NCBI GenBank assembly: GCA_963383645.1
Contig: OY726567.1
Coordinates: 66,182,552-66,246,551, forward strand
Source: Muscardinus avellanarius
Lineage: Eukaryota; Chordata; Mammalia; Rodentia; Gliridae
DNA length: 64,000 bases
Direction of reading: 5' to 3'
The notes below the pieces were generated by a model. It saw only the letters and a list, made by a program, of their open reading frames with translations. It had not been told where the DNA came from and made no database searches. Of this stretch, positions 1 through 45,591 are shown in pieces; positions within the stretch are counted from its first letter, which is position 1, and each line of letters begins with the position of its first letter. The position numbers and the translations under genes were made by a program.

Positions 1-600
1 AGGCTCTCAGCAACTTAGTGAGACCCTGTTTCCAAATAAAATATAAAATAGGTCTGGGAGTATAGCCCAGAGGTAGAAAGCCTCTGGGTTTCACCTCCAG
101 TACCACCAAAAATAAAAATAAAAATAGAAAAAAAAATATACAGTTGGAGAATCAGGAGATCCGAGTTGGGGGCTGTAAAATTAAATGGGGTGAGCTGGGC
201 GTAGTGACACACACTCATAATCCCAGCATTCAGGAGGCTGAAACCGGAGGATCGTGGTACTTAGTGAGGCCCTCCACAACTTAGTGAGACCCTGTTCCAA
301 AATAAAGAATAAAAAATAGGGCAGGAAGTATAGCTCGGAGATCGAATGCCCCTGGGTTCCATTCCCAAACCCACAAAAAAATTATTTTAAAAATTAATTA
401 ATGCCGGGCATGGTGGCGCACGCTTGTAATCCCCGCGCTTGGGAGGCAGAGAAAGGAGGATCGCGCAGGTTCGAAGCCAGCCGCGCGCGCTGGCTTAGGA
501 GACCCTGTTTCCAAATACAAAATGTAAAAAGAGGTCTGGGAGTGTAGCCCGGAGGTAGAAGGGCTTCCAGGAACCCCAGTACCACCAAAAAAAAAAAAAA
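1..600 (+). repeat. Three B1-dID-type SINEs in the HSPBP1 intron
   Basis: Three plus-oriented dimeric SINEs lie head to tail: a right-end fragment at about 1-115, a copy at 194-380 and a copy at 400-600. Each ends in the ID-like arm (tagctcagaggt-type A box and a ggttcc-type B box) followed by an A-rich tail. The third copy belongs to the altered subfamily whose right arm reads ggcttccaggaacccc. No exon is visible. Confidence 0.8.
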
Positions 601-1396
601 AAATTAATTAATGGGGCAGTCTCGGGGAGGCCATATGTGAGTTAAGTAGGTATTTGAGAAAAGAATAGTCCAAGCAAAGGGAACGGCCAGGAGGCCTACA
701 TGGCTGATGCAGAGTGAGCAAGGGGGAAGGGACAGGTGAGAAGAGACAGATAAGAAGATCGGGCTGGGTCCTGTGGTCAGTTGTGAAAACCTGAGACTTA
801 GCCAGGCGTGGTGGTGCACGCTTGTAATCCCAGCATTTGGGAGGCTGAGACTGAAGGATCGCAGTTCGCAGACAGCCTCAGCTACTTAGTGAGGCCCTTT
901 GCAACTCAGTGAGACCCTGTTTCAAATTAAAAATAAAAAATAGGGCAGGGGATGTAGCTCGAAGGTCAAATGCCCCTGGGTTCCATCCCCAGACCCATTT
1001 AAAAAAAAAAAAAAAAACTGAGACTTCATCATGAATAAGGGTGGGGCAGCTGCCACAGGGCTCTGAGCAGAGGGGTGGGGAGAGCAGTGAGGGGAGGCAG
1101 GGACAGGGCAGGAAGTCTTGGGAGTCTAAGGTGGTGATGTGGGAAAGGGAGAAGGTGAAGAGAAAGAGCAGGGTGGGAGTGCTGGAGAGGTGAGAAAGTC
1201 AGATCCTGGACTTATTTAGAAAAGAGACAGCCAGGCATGGTGGCACATGCCTGTAATCCAGTACTTGGGAGGCTGAGACAAAAGGATGGCAGGTTTAAAG
1301 CCACCCTCGGCAACTTAGTAAGACCCTGTTTCCAAATCAAAAATAGGGCTGGGGTGTAGCTCAGAGGTAGGATGCCCCTGGGTTCAATCCCCAGTA

Positions 1397-1442
<46 letters not shown>

Positions 1443-1610
1443 GGAGACAATATGATTAGCTGAGATGTGGGGTTCAAGAGAGAGGAGACCAGGAGGATGC
1501 CAGGGTTTCTGTCTTGAGCAATGAGACAGGAAGGGGCAGGCACGGCAGGTTTGGAGTGAGAGCAGCAAAGATGAGAATTTACTCTGCAACCTAACTGCTA
1601 CGTTTAAAGG
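601..1610 (-). repeat. Old L2-type repeat interrupted by two SINEs
   Basis: The purine-rich stretches at 605-797, 1018-1228 and 1441-1610 resemble the reverse complement of a common mammalian L2-type sequence (sample-group, AGGAGGCC and GCAGGTTTGGAG-like blocks). SINEs at about 798-1017 and 1229-1440 split it. The first SINE is flanked by the direct repeat ctgagactt. The second ends in a (CA)n run of about 40 bp. Family assignment is from memory. Confidence 0.5.
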
Positions 1611-1684
1611 CTCTATTACACATCCAGGGAAATTACTGAACAGGCTGCCTAAAGTTCAGAATGGAGGTCCAGCTTAGACAAATT

Positions 1685-1870
1685 TCTCAACCCCAACTCT
1701 GCTGACACTCTGACCTGGATGCTTCTATATGGTGGGGGCTGTCCTGCATACTACTGGGTGTTGCACAGGGTCCGGCACCTGCGAGATGCCAGCAGCTCCC
1801 TCCTCCCAGTTGTGAAAACCAAGAATGTCTCCAACCTTTGACAACTATCCCTTGGGGAGACAGCCCATTG
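1685..1870 (+). repeat. Old DNA-transposon-like repeat (possibly MARNA)
   Basis: The segment contains blocks such as GGGGGCTGTCCTGCAT and GTTGTGAAAACCAAGAATG that recur in reverse complement at 43290-43485. Both look like one old mammalian interspersed family. I recall it as a mariner-type element but cannot confirm the name. Confidence 0.4.
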
Positions 1871-2384
1871 GAAAGCCACTGGCTCAAGATATAAATCTGA
1901 GAGTTCTCAGGCCTAAGCTTCAACACAACATCACAAAAGAGAGTATGGATGAGAGAAGAGAGCCCAGGACTGGTCCTGCATGCTCCATCATTATGAGGCT
2001 GGGGAATGAGGAAGAACCAACAAAGGAGTAAGAGGAAGGTTGGTTAGTGAAGATGAAAACCAGGAGACTATGTCATCCTGAAAATCAAACGAAGGAAGAT
2101 TCAAGGAGAAGGACATAACCAACTGCTTTTATTAGGTCAAGCGGGATAAGAGCTGAGAATATTTAATTTTTTTGGGGGGGTGGGGCAAGCCCTGAGTTAA
2201 ATATTCATAAGAGGGCTCTGTAGTCACAGTCTTAGATAAAACTTATAATCTTTCTGTGCCCGTTTCCCACCTTATTGTCATAAAGGCTCCATAGCACAAT
2301 GCAAAAGGATTACCACAAAGTTCTATATACAGTAATTGCCAATTAAACATTACATGTAATAAATATTGCTAACAGTCTTCAAAA

Positions 2385-3080
2385 CAGTTCTACGGGGTGT
2401 TACTGTTATCCACAATTCACAGATGAGAAAACAGTGACCAGAAAGGGTGTGACTTGCCCAAGGCAAGGTCACACAGTGGCCACTGACAGAAATTAAATCA
2501 AACTGCAATATTGCCCATATATATGTGTATGTTCATACATACATATACATACACACACACATATGTGTAGCATGGTGCACAGCCCTACTTAAAACAGAAC
2601 CTCAGGACCACCCTAACAAGTACTGTTATTAAGCCAGGAGTGATGGCACATGCCATCTAATACTTGGGAGGCTGGGACAGGAAGACTGCAGATTTGAGGT
2701 CAGCTTCAGCAACCTACCCAGACTGTTTCAAAACCAAAAAATAGGGCTGATGATGTGGCTCAGTGATAGGGCATTTGCCCTACATGCACAAGGTCTTGGG
2801 TTCAACTCCCAGTATCAAAAAACAAAAGACAAAACCAAAAAATAAAAAAGGACTGGGGTTGCAGCTTGGAGGTAGAATGCACTTAGGTTCAATGTTCAAT
2901 CCCAAGTACCCTTCTAAAAAGAAAAAAAAAAAAAAAAAGAGCTGTTATTCTTCTTAACATCAACAATTTGCAAATAAATGAATAAAAGTTTAGAAAGATT
3001 AAGTAATATATCCAAGTATACCCAAGGTCACACAGCTGGACAATGCTGAATCCAGGTCTTTCAAGCCCTGGATAGTCCTC
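2385..3080 (-). repeat. MIR fragments flanking an SINE
   Basis: 2385-2515 (acagatgagaaaacagtgac, then cccaaggcaaggtcacacag) and 2985-3080 (cccaaggtcacacagctgg) match the reverse complement of the MIR core. Between them lie a plus-oriented dimeric SINE (about 2630-2835) and an extra ID-like arm (2849-2935). A small ATGT/CACA-type microsatellite sits at 2518-2562. Confidence 0.6.
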
Positions 3081-3361
3081 CTTATTCTTTTTCTTTAAAA
3101 AAAGAAAGAAAGAAAGAAAAATCAGGAGGCTATTCTACATCCCAGAACACTGCAGGGAAACAAGGATCTGTCCCCTCAGACACTTGACATCTGACCTTCA
3201 GCCTATGGCTACTCTATCAAGCACAAAAATGTCTATATGTCTCCATATCTGGGCTCCTGCCCCCACATCCTGGAAGACCCCAGCTTCTAGCTTAAGCCAC
3301 ACTTTTCAAAACACCTTGTCCCCAGTTGCCTTAACCCACTCCTTGGGTCCCCATACTTTAC

Positions 3362-3565
3362 CTCTTCACTCATGGGTTCCGGAGGGGGGTCTGGCTCCTC
3401 AGATCCCGCGGTGATGGCCATCTGCAGCAGCCCTTGGAGGTTGCGTGGGGGCCGGGGATTGCCTGAGCCCCCCGCGGAGGAGCCACTGCCCCCTGACGAG
3501 CAACCCTGGGACGCCGGGGGCAGCGCCAGGGGGAGACGACTGCTCCCTGAGCCTTTGTCTGCCAT
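3362..3565 (-). CDS. HSPBP1: HSPBP1, first coding exon (residues 1-68)
   Basis: This exon encodes the N-terminus of the HSP70-binding protein HspBP1, a cytosolic nucleotide-exchange factor of the Fes1 family that binds the HSP70 ATPase domain. Read on the minus strand, it opens with MADKGSGSSRLPLALPPASQ, continues through a Gly/Ser-rich patch and the RPPRNLQGLLQMAI block, and ends at PMSEE. The ATG is at 3565-3563 and the splice donor (GAG|gtaaag) follows at 3361. These 68 codons form the disordered N-terminal region that precedes the armadillo core. The following coding exons (starting near RRQWLQEA in human) are not in the window, so they lie left of position 1. The Gly/Ser tract is shorter than the poly-Gly run I recall in human. 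Confidence 0.95.
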
Positions 3566-3989
3566 TGACCTCTTGTGAAGAAGGGAACAATATGTTGGGG
3601 GGAGAGGGTGGTCACCGCTGAGGCAGCTCTGGCGTCCTGGTGGGTCGATTCCTGGGGGTCTGCTGAGAAGGTGGCATTTTAGGGGAGCTCGACGCCACTT
3701 CATGACCCCAAACCACTCTACCTCACCCCCTAAACCAAAGCCCGCTTTCCTTCCTTCATACCAACAAGACCCTTCCCCAAAGCCAAAAGCCCCTCCTTCC
3801 TCCCCAGCAACAGGCCCCACCCACTCTCTCTGGCAACAAATCCCCTCCCCCATCTCCACTGCATGCGTTCCCGTCTCTTAGCAACCTCACTGCTGGTCTC
3901 CACTGCACTTAGCTGACCCTTCGTTCTCCTTAGCAACAAGTACCCTCCCTCTTCTCCAAAGAGGGGCGCCACGGCGAGGCAGATCTCAC

Positions 3990-4070
3990 CTTCCCGAGCC
4001 TCGAGTTGCCGCCACGCCTAAAGACAGAGTCGCCCGCACCTGATTCTGCTGGGCGCGGCCATCTTGACCG
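3990..4070 (-). other. HSPBP1: HSPBP1 non-coding first exon
   Basis: On the minus strand a good donor (AAG|gtgag) sits with its last exonic base at 3990, below the YY1- and ETS-rich core promoter. This suggests an untranslated first exon of about 70-80 nt. It would join to the coding exon through an acceptor a few bases upstream of the ATG (cttcacaag or caagag, near 3570-3575). The 0.4-kb intron between (about 3575-3989) shows nothing else recognisable. The 5' boundary is an estimate. Confidence 0.6.
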
Positions 4071-4252
4071 GAAATACGCACAGTCACACCCGGAAGTGCC
4101 CGACGCACCCACCGAACTTCGCGTCCTAGAGGCTGAAGCCGCTTGCCCGGCTCTCTGCCCTTTCCCTAGTCAGATACCGCATCCGGCCCCGCCCCCGCAG
4201 CCAGGCCACGCCTTCGTGTGGGCCCGCCCCTTTTATTCGCGCTCCTGGCCTC

Positions 4253-4309
4253 AGCCCCGCCCCTCCGGCCCAGTTTGCAAACCTAAGCCCCGCCCCTCCG
4301 GCCCAGTTT
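4253..4309. repeat. Perfect 24-bp GC-box direct repeat
   Basis: The sequence agccccgcccctccggccca plus gttt occurs at 4253-4276 and again at 4286-4309, 33 bp apart. Each copy has one CCCCGCCC Sp1/KLF-type box. Further GC boxes flank the pair. Confidence 0.9.
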
Positions 4310-4564
4310 AAGTCCCGCCTCCTCATCCTTATTGCAAACTCCACCCATGCGCGGCGTAGGCCCCGCCCACGCCCATGTTTCCCGCCCCTCTTCTAGGCCT
4401 TTCGGCCTCTCCCAGTTAAGCCCCGCCTCTTACCCGAGACCCGCCTCAGAGCCGGACTTATCAGAGGCACCTGCGGAGCCTCGCCCTCCATAGGCCACGC
4501 CCCTTCGTTGTTCATTGTGTGGTTGGTCCCTGGAGCTCTGCCAGGTTGGCGCCTAGTCCCCCAA

Positions 4565-4765
4565 ATCTGATTTTTTAAAATCGTATACAGTGCTGGGAAT
4601 GGAACTCCAAATGCTAGGCAAACACTGTACCACTGTGCTGCATCCCCAGCCCTTTTTATTTTATTTTGCGACAGAGCACTACCAGGGTGCCCCAGCTAGC
4701 CTGGAACATGAGATCCTCCTGCCTCAGTCTTCACAGTATCTGGCATTATACGTGTGTACCACCGT
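4565..4765 (-). repeat. Old diverged SINE
   Basis: A reverse-oriented dimeric SINE, more diverged than most copies. It has tgctgggaatggaact near the ID end and cctcctgcctcagtcttcac in the B1-like arm. Confidence 0.55.
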
Positions 4766-4789
4766 GTCCACCCCCAAATCTGATTTACG

Positions 4790-5240
4790 CTCGACCTGTG
4801 CAGTCTTCGGCCCAGCCCCATGCCCTTCTTGGCCTAAGTGTTCTCATCTATCAAATGGGGCTGAAGTGTGGACCTCTCTTATCATTCCTCATGGGCTCTT
4901 CCCCGTGGCCTGCCAGGTGGAAAGGAGGCCCAAAGCCAGAAGAAAAATGCCCCAGAACCTGAGTCAAGATTCAGAGAGCCAAGGAAATGGGGTTGTTTAG
5001 GAGGCCCTACACCTTTGTGCACCAGATGTGGCCCTAGTTGTGTTCTAGGATGGTATTTTCCTTGGGCTGGGCTTAAAGGAACCACAGTTGGTCAACTTCA
5101 GGTGGGCCCCAGTCACAGAGATACAGCGTATCTGCTAGCCTTGGGTTGTGCAGAGGGATATTTTGGGCAGAGATGAAAAGAGCAAGCAGGCCAGGCATGT
5201 GTGATGCTCCTACCTGTGTCGTGTAGATAGAGAGTCTGAG
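4790..5240. other. Intergenic sequence without recognised genes
   Basis: About 450 bp of unique-looking sequence between the HSPBP1 island and the MLT1 LTR. Short open frames on both strands lack any recognisable protein similarity. I see nothing I can name. Confidence 0.5.
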
Positions 5241-5249
5241 CTTATGGAT

Positions 5250-6395
5250 AGTCTATTTTATTCATTTCCTATTACACTAACAAATTACCCAAAACTAGGA
5301 GTTTGTATGGGTTTTTTTGTTTGTTGTTTTGTTTTGTTTTTCTGTACTGGGGTTGGAACCCAGGGGCATTCTACCTCCGAGCTCCACCTCAGCCCTAGTT
5401 TTTACTCTTTATTTTGAAACAGGGTCTCACTGAGTTAGGGCCTCACTAAGTAGCTGAGGCTGTCCGCGAACCGTGATCCTCCTGTCTCAGCCTCCTGAAT
5501 GCCGGGATTACAAGCATGCGCCACCACGCCTGACTCTAAAACTTGGAGTCTTAAAACAACACACATTTATTATCTTGCCATTCTGGGGACAGAAGTCCAA
5601 AAATGAGTGTCTGTGGGCTGAAATCAAGGCACTGGCAGAATTTCTTCTGGAGGATACTGGGAAGAATCTGTTTTTCTTGCCTTTTCCAGCCTCTAAAAAG
5701 CACCTTAACCCTTTAGCTTGTGGCTACATCACTCCTGCTTCTGCTTTCATCTTCTCATCTATTTCTCTGATTCTGACCCTTCTTTATCCCTCCTTTTTTT
5801 TTTTTTTTTCCGGGTCTGGGGATGGAACCCAGGGGCATTTGACCTCCGAGCTACACCTCCTGTCCTGCCCTATTTTGTATTCTTTATTTTAAAACCAAGT
5901 CTCACTGAGTTGCAGAGGGCCTCACTAAGTAGCTAAGGCTGTCTGCGAACCGCGATCCTCAGGTCTCAGCCTCCCGAATTCTGGGATTACAAGTGTGCGC
6001 CACCATGTCCGGCTTCTTTATCCCTCTTACTAGGACCTGTGACAACAACCAAGATACTTTCCCAGTCTCAAGATCTGTACGTCAACTGGGCATGGTGGCC
6101 CACATCGTAATCCTAGTACTGGGAAGGGGGAGACTGGTTCAAAGCCAGTCTTAGCAACTTAGTGAAGCTCTCAGCAAAGCAGTGAGACCCCGTTTCAAAA
6201 TAAAAAATAAAATAGGGCTGGGAGTGTAGCTTGGAGGCAGAATGTCCCTGAGTTCAATTCCCAGTACCACACAGGCACACAAAAAAAACCTGTAACTCAG
6301 TTACATCTGCAAAGTTTCTTTTGCTGTATATGATGATGTTGTTGACAGGTCCTGAGAATTAGGGCATCGGTTTAAAGGTCTATGTGTATGTATGT
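5250..6395 (-). mobile_element. MLT1-type MaLR LTR broken by three SINEs
   Basis: Segments 5250-5310, 5535-5791, 6016-6083 and 6290-6395 read in order like the reverse complement of an MLT1 LTR (aaaacaacacacatttatta, ccttttccagcctctaaa, catctgcaaagtttctttt). SINEs at about 5312-5535 (-), 5792-6015 (-) and 6084-6285 (+) were inserted later. The middle one is flanked by the direct repeat ctttatccctc. ERVL-MaLR elements are old and shared among placentals. Confidence 0.6.
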
Positions 6396-6398
6396 ATA

Positions 6399-6411
<13 letters not shown>

Positions 6412-6460
<49 letters not shown>
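6412..6460. repeat. (AT)n microsatellite
   Basis: A nearly pure AT dinucleotide run follows a (GT)n stretch and overlaps the right edge of the MLT1 remnant. A second (GT)n run at about 6582-6610 abuts the next SINE tail. Confidence 0.9.
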
Positions 6461-6462
<2 letters not shown>

Positions 6463-6580
6463 TGTGTGATATAAACATACATTAACATATAATCATTTAT
6501 GATATATGTGAACATATAAATACTATGCTGGTGACCTAGTTGAAAGCTCATGTATCATGTATCCTATAAAAAGCCTTGGG

Positions 6581-6595
<15 letters not shown>

Positions 6596-6612
<17 letters not shown>

Positions 6613-8020
6613 TACTGGGGGTGGAACCCAAAGGGTTTCTACCTCCAGGCTATACTCCCAGCCCTATTTTACATTTTATTTGGAAACAGGGTCTCACTAA
6701 GTTGTTGAGAGCCTCACTAAGTAGCTGAGGCTGGCTTCAAACCTGTGTGATCCTTCTCTCTCAGCCTCCCAAGTGTGGGGATTACAAGCGTGCGCCAACA
6801 CACCTGGCTTAAGCCTTGGGCTTTAAAACGAACTACAAGGCTGGGCTTGGTGGAGAACACCTATAATCCCAGTACTTGGGCGGCTGAGACAGGAGGACCA
6901 CAGGTTAGAGGACAGCCTCAGCAAGTAGTGGGATTCTCATCAACCTAGTGAAACCCTATATCAAAATAAAAATAAAGGCCGGACGTGATGGTGCGTGCTT
7001 GTAATCCCAGTACTTGGGAGGCTGAGACAAGAGAATCACAGGTTCACAGCCAGCCTCTGCTACTTAGTGAGGCCCTCCAAAACTTAGTGAGACCCTGTTT
7101 TAAAATAAAGAATAAAAAATAGGGCTGGTGGTGTAGCTCAGAGTTAGAATGCCCCTGGGTTCTATCCCCAGTATCACAAAAAATAAAGAATAAAAATAAA
7201 AATAAAAATAAGCTGGGCATGGTGGTGCATGCTTATAATTCCAGTACTTGGGAAGCTGAGATAGGAGGATCACAGGTTCTTGACCAACCTCAGCTACTTA
7301 GTGAGGCCCTCTGCAACTTAGTGAGATACTGTTTCAGAAATAAAGAATTAAATAGGGCTGAGGGTATAGCTAGGAAGTAGAATGCCCCTGAGTTCAATCT
7401 CTGGTGCCACAAAAAATAAAATTAAAATTAAATACATACATACATACATACATACATACAATAGGGCTGGAGATAAAATGCCCCCATGTGCAATTCCCAG
7501 TACCACCCACAGAGACACACAAAAAATGACCTATAGGAGTGTGATTGTGAGAACATATATTTCCTTCTGTAGTGAAAAGGGGCCCTGCAAGCCGGGCGTG
7601 GCGGCGCATGCTTGTAATTGCAGCATTTGGGAGACTGAGATCAGAGGATCATAGTTTGCAGACAGCCTCAGCTACTTAGTGAGGCCCTCTGCAACTCAGT
7701 GTGACCCGGTTTCAAAATAAAGAATAAAAAATAGGGCAGGGGGTGTAGCTCAGAGGTCGAATGCCCCTGGGTTCCATCTCCAGACCCGCAAAAAAAAAAA
7801 AAAAAAAAATAGGACAGGGAGCCCAGCGTGGTGGCACACACTTGTAATCCCAGGGCTTGGGAGGCTGAGACAGGAGAATCACACAGGTTTCAAAGCCAGC
7901 TTCAGCTACTTAGTGAGGCTCTTGGCAACTTAGTGAAGACCCTGTTTCCAAATAAAGTATAAATAGGTTTGGGAGTATAGCTCAGAGGTTGAATGCCCCT
8001 GGGTTCCATCCCCAGAACTG
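6596..8020. repeat. SINE cluster upstream of BRSK1
   Basis: Dimeric SINEs lie at about 6610-6810 (-), 6840-6972 (+, truncated), 6978-7185 (+), 7210-7412 (+), 7589-7800 (+) and 7822-8020 (+). A (TACA)n run follows at about 7433-7460. The density leaves almost no unique sequence here. Confidence 0.8.

Positions 8021-8094
<74 letters not shown>
8018..8094. repeat. (GAAA)n microsatellite at an SINE tail
   Basis: About 75 bp of pure AAAG tetranucleotide starts directly at the end of the SINE right arm (atccccagaactgag, then aaag units). Confidence 0.95.
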
Positions 8095-8149
8095 GGCCCT
8101 GCTAAAACTTATAGAATACCAGGCATAATCCAGAAACTATGGTCCTCCT

Positions 8150-8610
8150 GCTTCAAAAGCCCTATAGACCTGCTTCCTCATCTCATCCCCCCTCCCTTCT
8201 CACTCCTTGCTGGCCACACTGGCCTCTTTAATGTCCCTACAGCATCCCAGGTACACTCCTGCCTCAGGAACTTTACACTTGCTGTTTCCTCTGCCTAACC
8301 TGCTCTTGGCCCTTTATTTATGTGGTTCATTTAGCTTTCTGGTTGCCTTATCTAAAATCATTCCCCACTCAACAGACACTTCCTTACTCCTCTCCTGTAC
8401 TAGTCACTCTTCAGCACAGATCATGGCTGTCTGACATGTCCAAGGACTATTTCGCTTTTATTTATATTATTGATTAGCCTCCCCAGTCATGGAGAATGGA
8501 AGCTCTAAAGGGCAGGGATTTTTTTATCAGTTTAGTTCCCTACCATATCCTTACCAACTGGAACAGTGTCTGGCTTAGATTTGGCACTTAATAAAGACTC
8601 ATGGAATGAA
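8150..8610 (+). repeat. L2 3'-end fragment
   Basis: Blocks in order match an L2 3' end: tttacacttgctgtttcctc, a ctaaagggcagggatt block, ggaacagtgtctggc and aataaagactcatggaatga. This is an old LINE2 fragment, not a gene. Confidence 0.6.
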
Positions 8611-8699
8611 GGTAGTTGAATAGAGTTGGGAATCTCAGAGGAAACTAAAGGCTCATGGGTACACTCTATAAAGAACTTAGGGTTGCTTTTGTTTGTGTG

Positions 8700-9515
8700 T
8701 TTTGTTTTGTTTGCGGTACAGGGAATGGAACCCAGCAGCATTCTACCTTCAAGCTGCACCCCAGCCCTATTTTTTATTCTTTATTTTGAAACAGGGTCTC
8801 ACTGAGTTGCAGAGGACCTCACTAAGTAGCTGAGGCTGTTCGCGAACCCCAATGCTCCTTTGCCAGCCTCCCAAATGCTGGGATTACAAGCGTGCGCCAC
8901 CACACCCAGCAGATTTAGGGTTTAAATGGATGCATAATAACTTTTGGTGCCTGTCATAGAGGAGTCTGTGGATTATGTGGAAATGTAAAGAAGCATTGTG
9001 GATTGAGCACAGATCTGTGGATATGCCCAGTGGGTATTTATGGATTATACTGGGGGCCACAGAAAGGTTCATGGGCTGAGCATGGTGGCACATCTGTAAT
9101 CCCAGTACTTGAGAAGCTGGGACAGGAGAATCAAATGTTTGAGACCAATGCACACTAACTTAAACAGACCCTTTTGTTTTAGAATTTAAAATAACATAGA
9201 GTTTTTTTTTTTGTTTTGTTTTGTTTTGTTTTGTTGGCGGGTCTGGGGATGGAACCCAGGGGCATTTGACCTCCAAGCTACACCCTCTGCCCTATTTTTT
9301 ATCCTTAATTTTGAAACTGGGTCTCACTGAGTTGCAGAGGGCCTCACTAAGTAGCTGAGGCTGTCTGCGAACCGCGATCCTCCAGGTCTCAGCCTCCCGA
9401 ATGCTGGGATTACAAGCATGCGCCACCACGCCCGGCTAACATAGGGTTTGGAATATAGCTCTGTAGGAGAATGCTCCTGGGTTCAATCTCCAGTACCTTA
9501 AAACATCCCCCCCCC
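8700..9515. repeat. SINE cluster near the BRSK1 5' flank
   Basis: Copies lie at about 8703-8912 (-), 9072-9190 (+, truncated) and 9202-9437 (-), with a plus ID-like arm at 9440-9500. The first is preceded by a (GTTTT)n-like tail. Confidence 0.75.
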
Positions 9516-9599
9516 CCGTGGGGGGAAAAATTCTATGGCAAGCACAGAACGCATAAGAATGCATATATATGAGATTCTGAAAGTTTCTCTGTTAGAGTA

Positions 9600-10260
9600 G
9601 GAGAATCTGAAATTACACTGGGCTTCGGGTAGATATGAGGCCTCAATGCTGGTGGAGACTCACCCAAGAAGATTGGGCGGATGAGCTCAGGGGATCTGGG
9701 AAAACAAAGATAAGTCTTGGGTCAAGCAACCCCCAAAATTCTTTCCCTTCTCTGCCTCCAACTCCCAAATCCTCTGCCCCTCAGTCTGTCTCCATCTGTC
9801 CCCAGCATGGGTCCATCCACCTCCGTGTATCTTCTTGGTTCCCTAGCAGTCCTCACATGTATCCCTCTCTTTGTCTCTCTCTGCATTTCTGGCTTGCGAT
9901 CCAACTCCATTTCTCCACCTCTCCTTCCCATCTCTGCCTGCCGCCACCCCCCCCCCCCGCCTCTCAACAGCATTCACCTTCTCCCAGTCTCTATGCCCTT
10001 CCTGCTCACCACTTCTCTTCTGTCTGTGCCCCTGTCTCCGATGCCCCCCCTTCACCCCCACCTATGGTAGTCTGCATCTCGCTGGCCATATCAGTCTTTA
10101 TCGGTCTTCTTCTTTGTGTATCTCCACCTCTGCCTCTATCTGTTGACTCTGGATCTCTCTCCATCCTTCCCTCTATCCTCTCTCCTGCATCCCTGCTCCT
10201 CCAGCATCCCTCTTCTCCAGCATCCCTCTCCTCCCGCATCCTCCACCCCTCCCAGCATCT
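9600..10260. other. C/T-rich 5' flank of BRSK1
   Basis: A pyrimidine-rich, low-complexity stretch (ccctctatcctctctcctgc and similar) leads into the CpG island. It gives long open frames on both strands with Ser/Pro/Leu-rich or Arg/Gly-rich translations and no recognisable domain, so I do not call it coding. Confidence 0.6.
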
Positions 10261-10575
10261 TCCTACCTCCTCCCTCCAGCTCCCGGACCCGCCCCTCGCC
10301 ACCCCCTCCCCCCTCCGAAAGGGTTAACTTTGGGGAAGGGCCCGGAGTCCCCGGATGGTGATGTCAGCGTGCCGGAGAGAAAGGACGAGGTGGCGGGGGG
10401 AGGCGGAGAGGAGGAGGAGGCGGAGGAGAGAGGGCGCGTGGGGGGGCGGGGGGGACCTCGGCCTGCAGCATCCGCCGGCCCGCACTTCAGACCCCCCCGG
10501 TAGGGGGAGGCGCAGGAAGGGGGGGGCCGGCCAGGGACGTGCTGGGGAGGGGGGGCCGTGCAGCCCCCCCGGGCC

Positions 10576-10596
10576 ATGCTGACTCCCGGGGCCTGA
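10576..10596 (+). promoter_or_regulatory. Short upstream ORF in the BRSK1 5' UTR
   Basis: ATG at 10576 opens a six-codon frame (MLTPGA) with a TGA at 10594-10596, about 204 nt before the BRSK1 start. It has G at -3 and C at +4, a moderate context. It matters only if transcription starts upstream of it. Confidence 0.45.
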
Positions 10597-10799
10597 CCCC
10601 CCCTGGGCCAGCCCCCCCTCCCCCAGCTCTGCGGCCCGCCGACTGGGGGGCCCAGCCTAGCCCCCTGGGGACCCCCGGAGAGGTGGGGAATAGCCGGGGG
10701 GGCCGGGACGGAGCTGTCGCCGGCCCCCACCGGAGGAACGGGGCGACCGGCCGCAGGGGGGCCGGCCGGGGGGCCGGTCGGGCTGGGACCAAGGGCACC

Positions 10800-45353
<34,554 letters not shown>

Positions 45354-45557
45354 CCCCAGGGGGCCGGGGAAGGAGGGGAGTCCCCTCCACCCCCCTTCCC
45401 TGCCCCCCCAACTGTGAATCTGTAAATAAGGCCCAAGGAGTATGTTGGGAGGGGAGGGATACAAAAACCGGCCTTACCCTGCAGGGATAGGGACCTAGGG
45501 GCCGTGCCCAATGGGGGGAGGTTCTAGGGAGAAAAGGGGGCGGGGAGCTGTTTCTAT

Positions 45558-45591
45558 TTTATTTATTGATTAATTTATTATTTTATTTATT
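45558..45591 (-). terminator. TMEM150B: Candidate TMEM150B poly(A) signals inside the BRSK1 3' UTR
   Basis: Five TTTATT hexamers on the plus strand (AATAAA on the minus strand) lie at 45558, 45562, 45574, 45582 and 45586. None occurs between here and the TMEM150B stop at 46123. If used, the minus transcript would overlap the BRSK1 3' UTR by about 300 nt. Confidence 0.55.

Larger units (their letters stand above)
3960..4560 (-). promoter_or_regulatory. HSPBP1: HSPBP1 CpG-island promoter
   Basis: This is a CpG-rich, TATA-less housekeeping-type promoter. A YY1-type site (CAAGATGGCCGC on the minus strand, about 4055-4066) directly precedes two plus-strand ETS-type sites: ACCGGAAAT at about 4067-4075 and CCCGGAAGT at about 4089-4097. 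Many CCCCGCCC GC boxes follow between 4180 and 4520. The YY1 site just downstream of ETS sites in the minus-strand direction places the HSPBP1 start near 4070-4100. No transcript data were available. Confidence 0.75.

Noticed and set aside
1..3361. Second coding exon of HSPBP1
   Set aside because: I looked on the minus strand for the RRQWLQEA region and did not find it.
9635..10327. 230-codon Ser/Pro/Leu-rich open frame before BRSK1
   Set aside because: It is a by-product of a stop-poor C/T-rich sequence and shows no domain or splice support.
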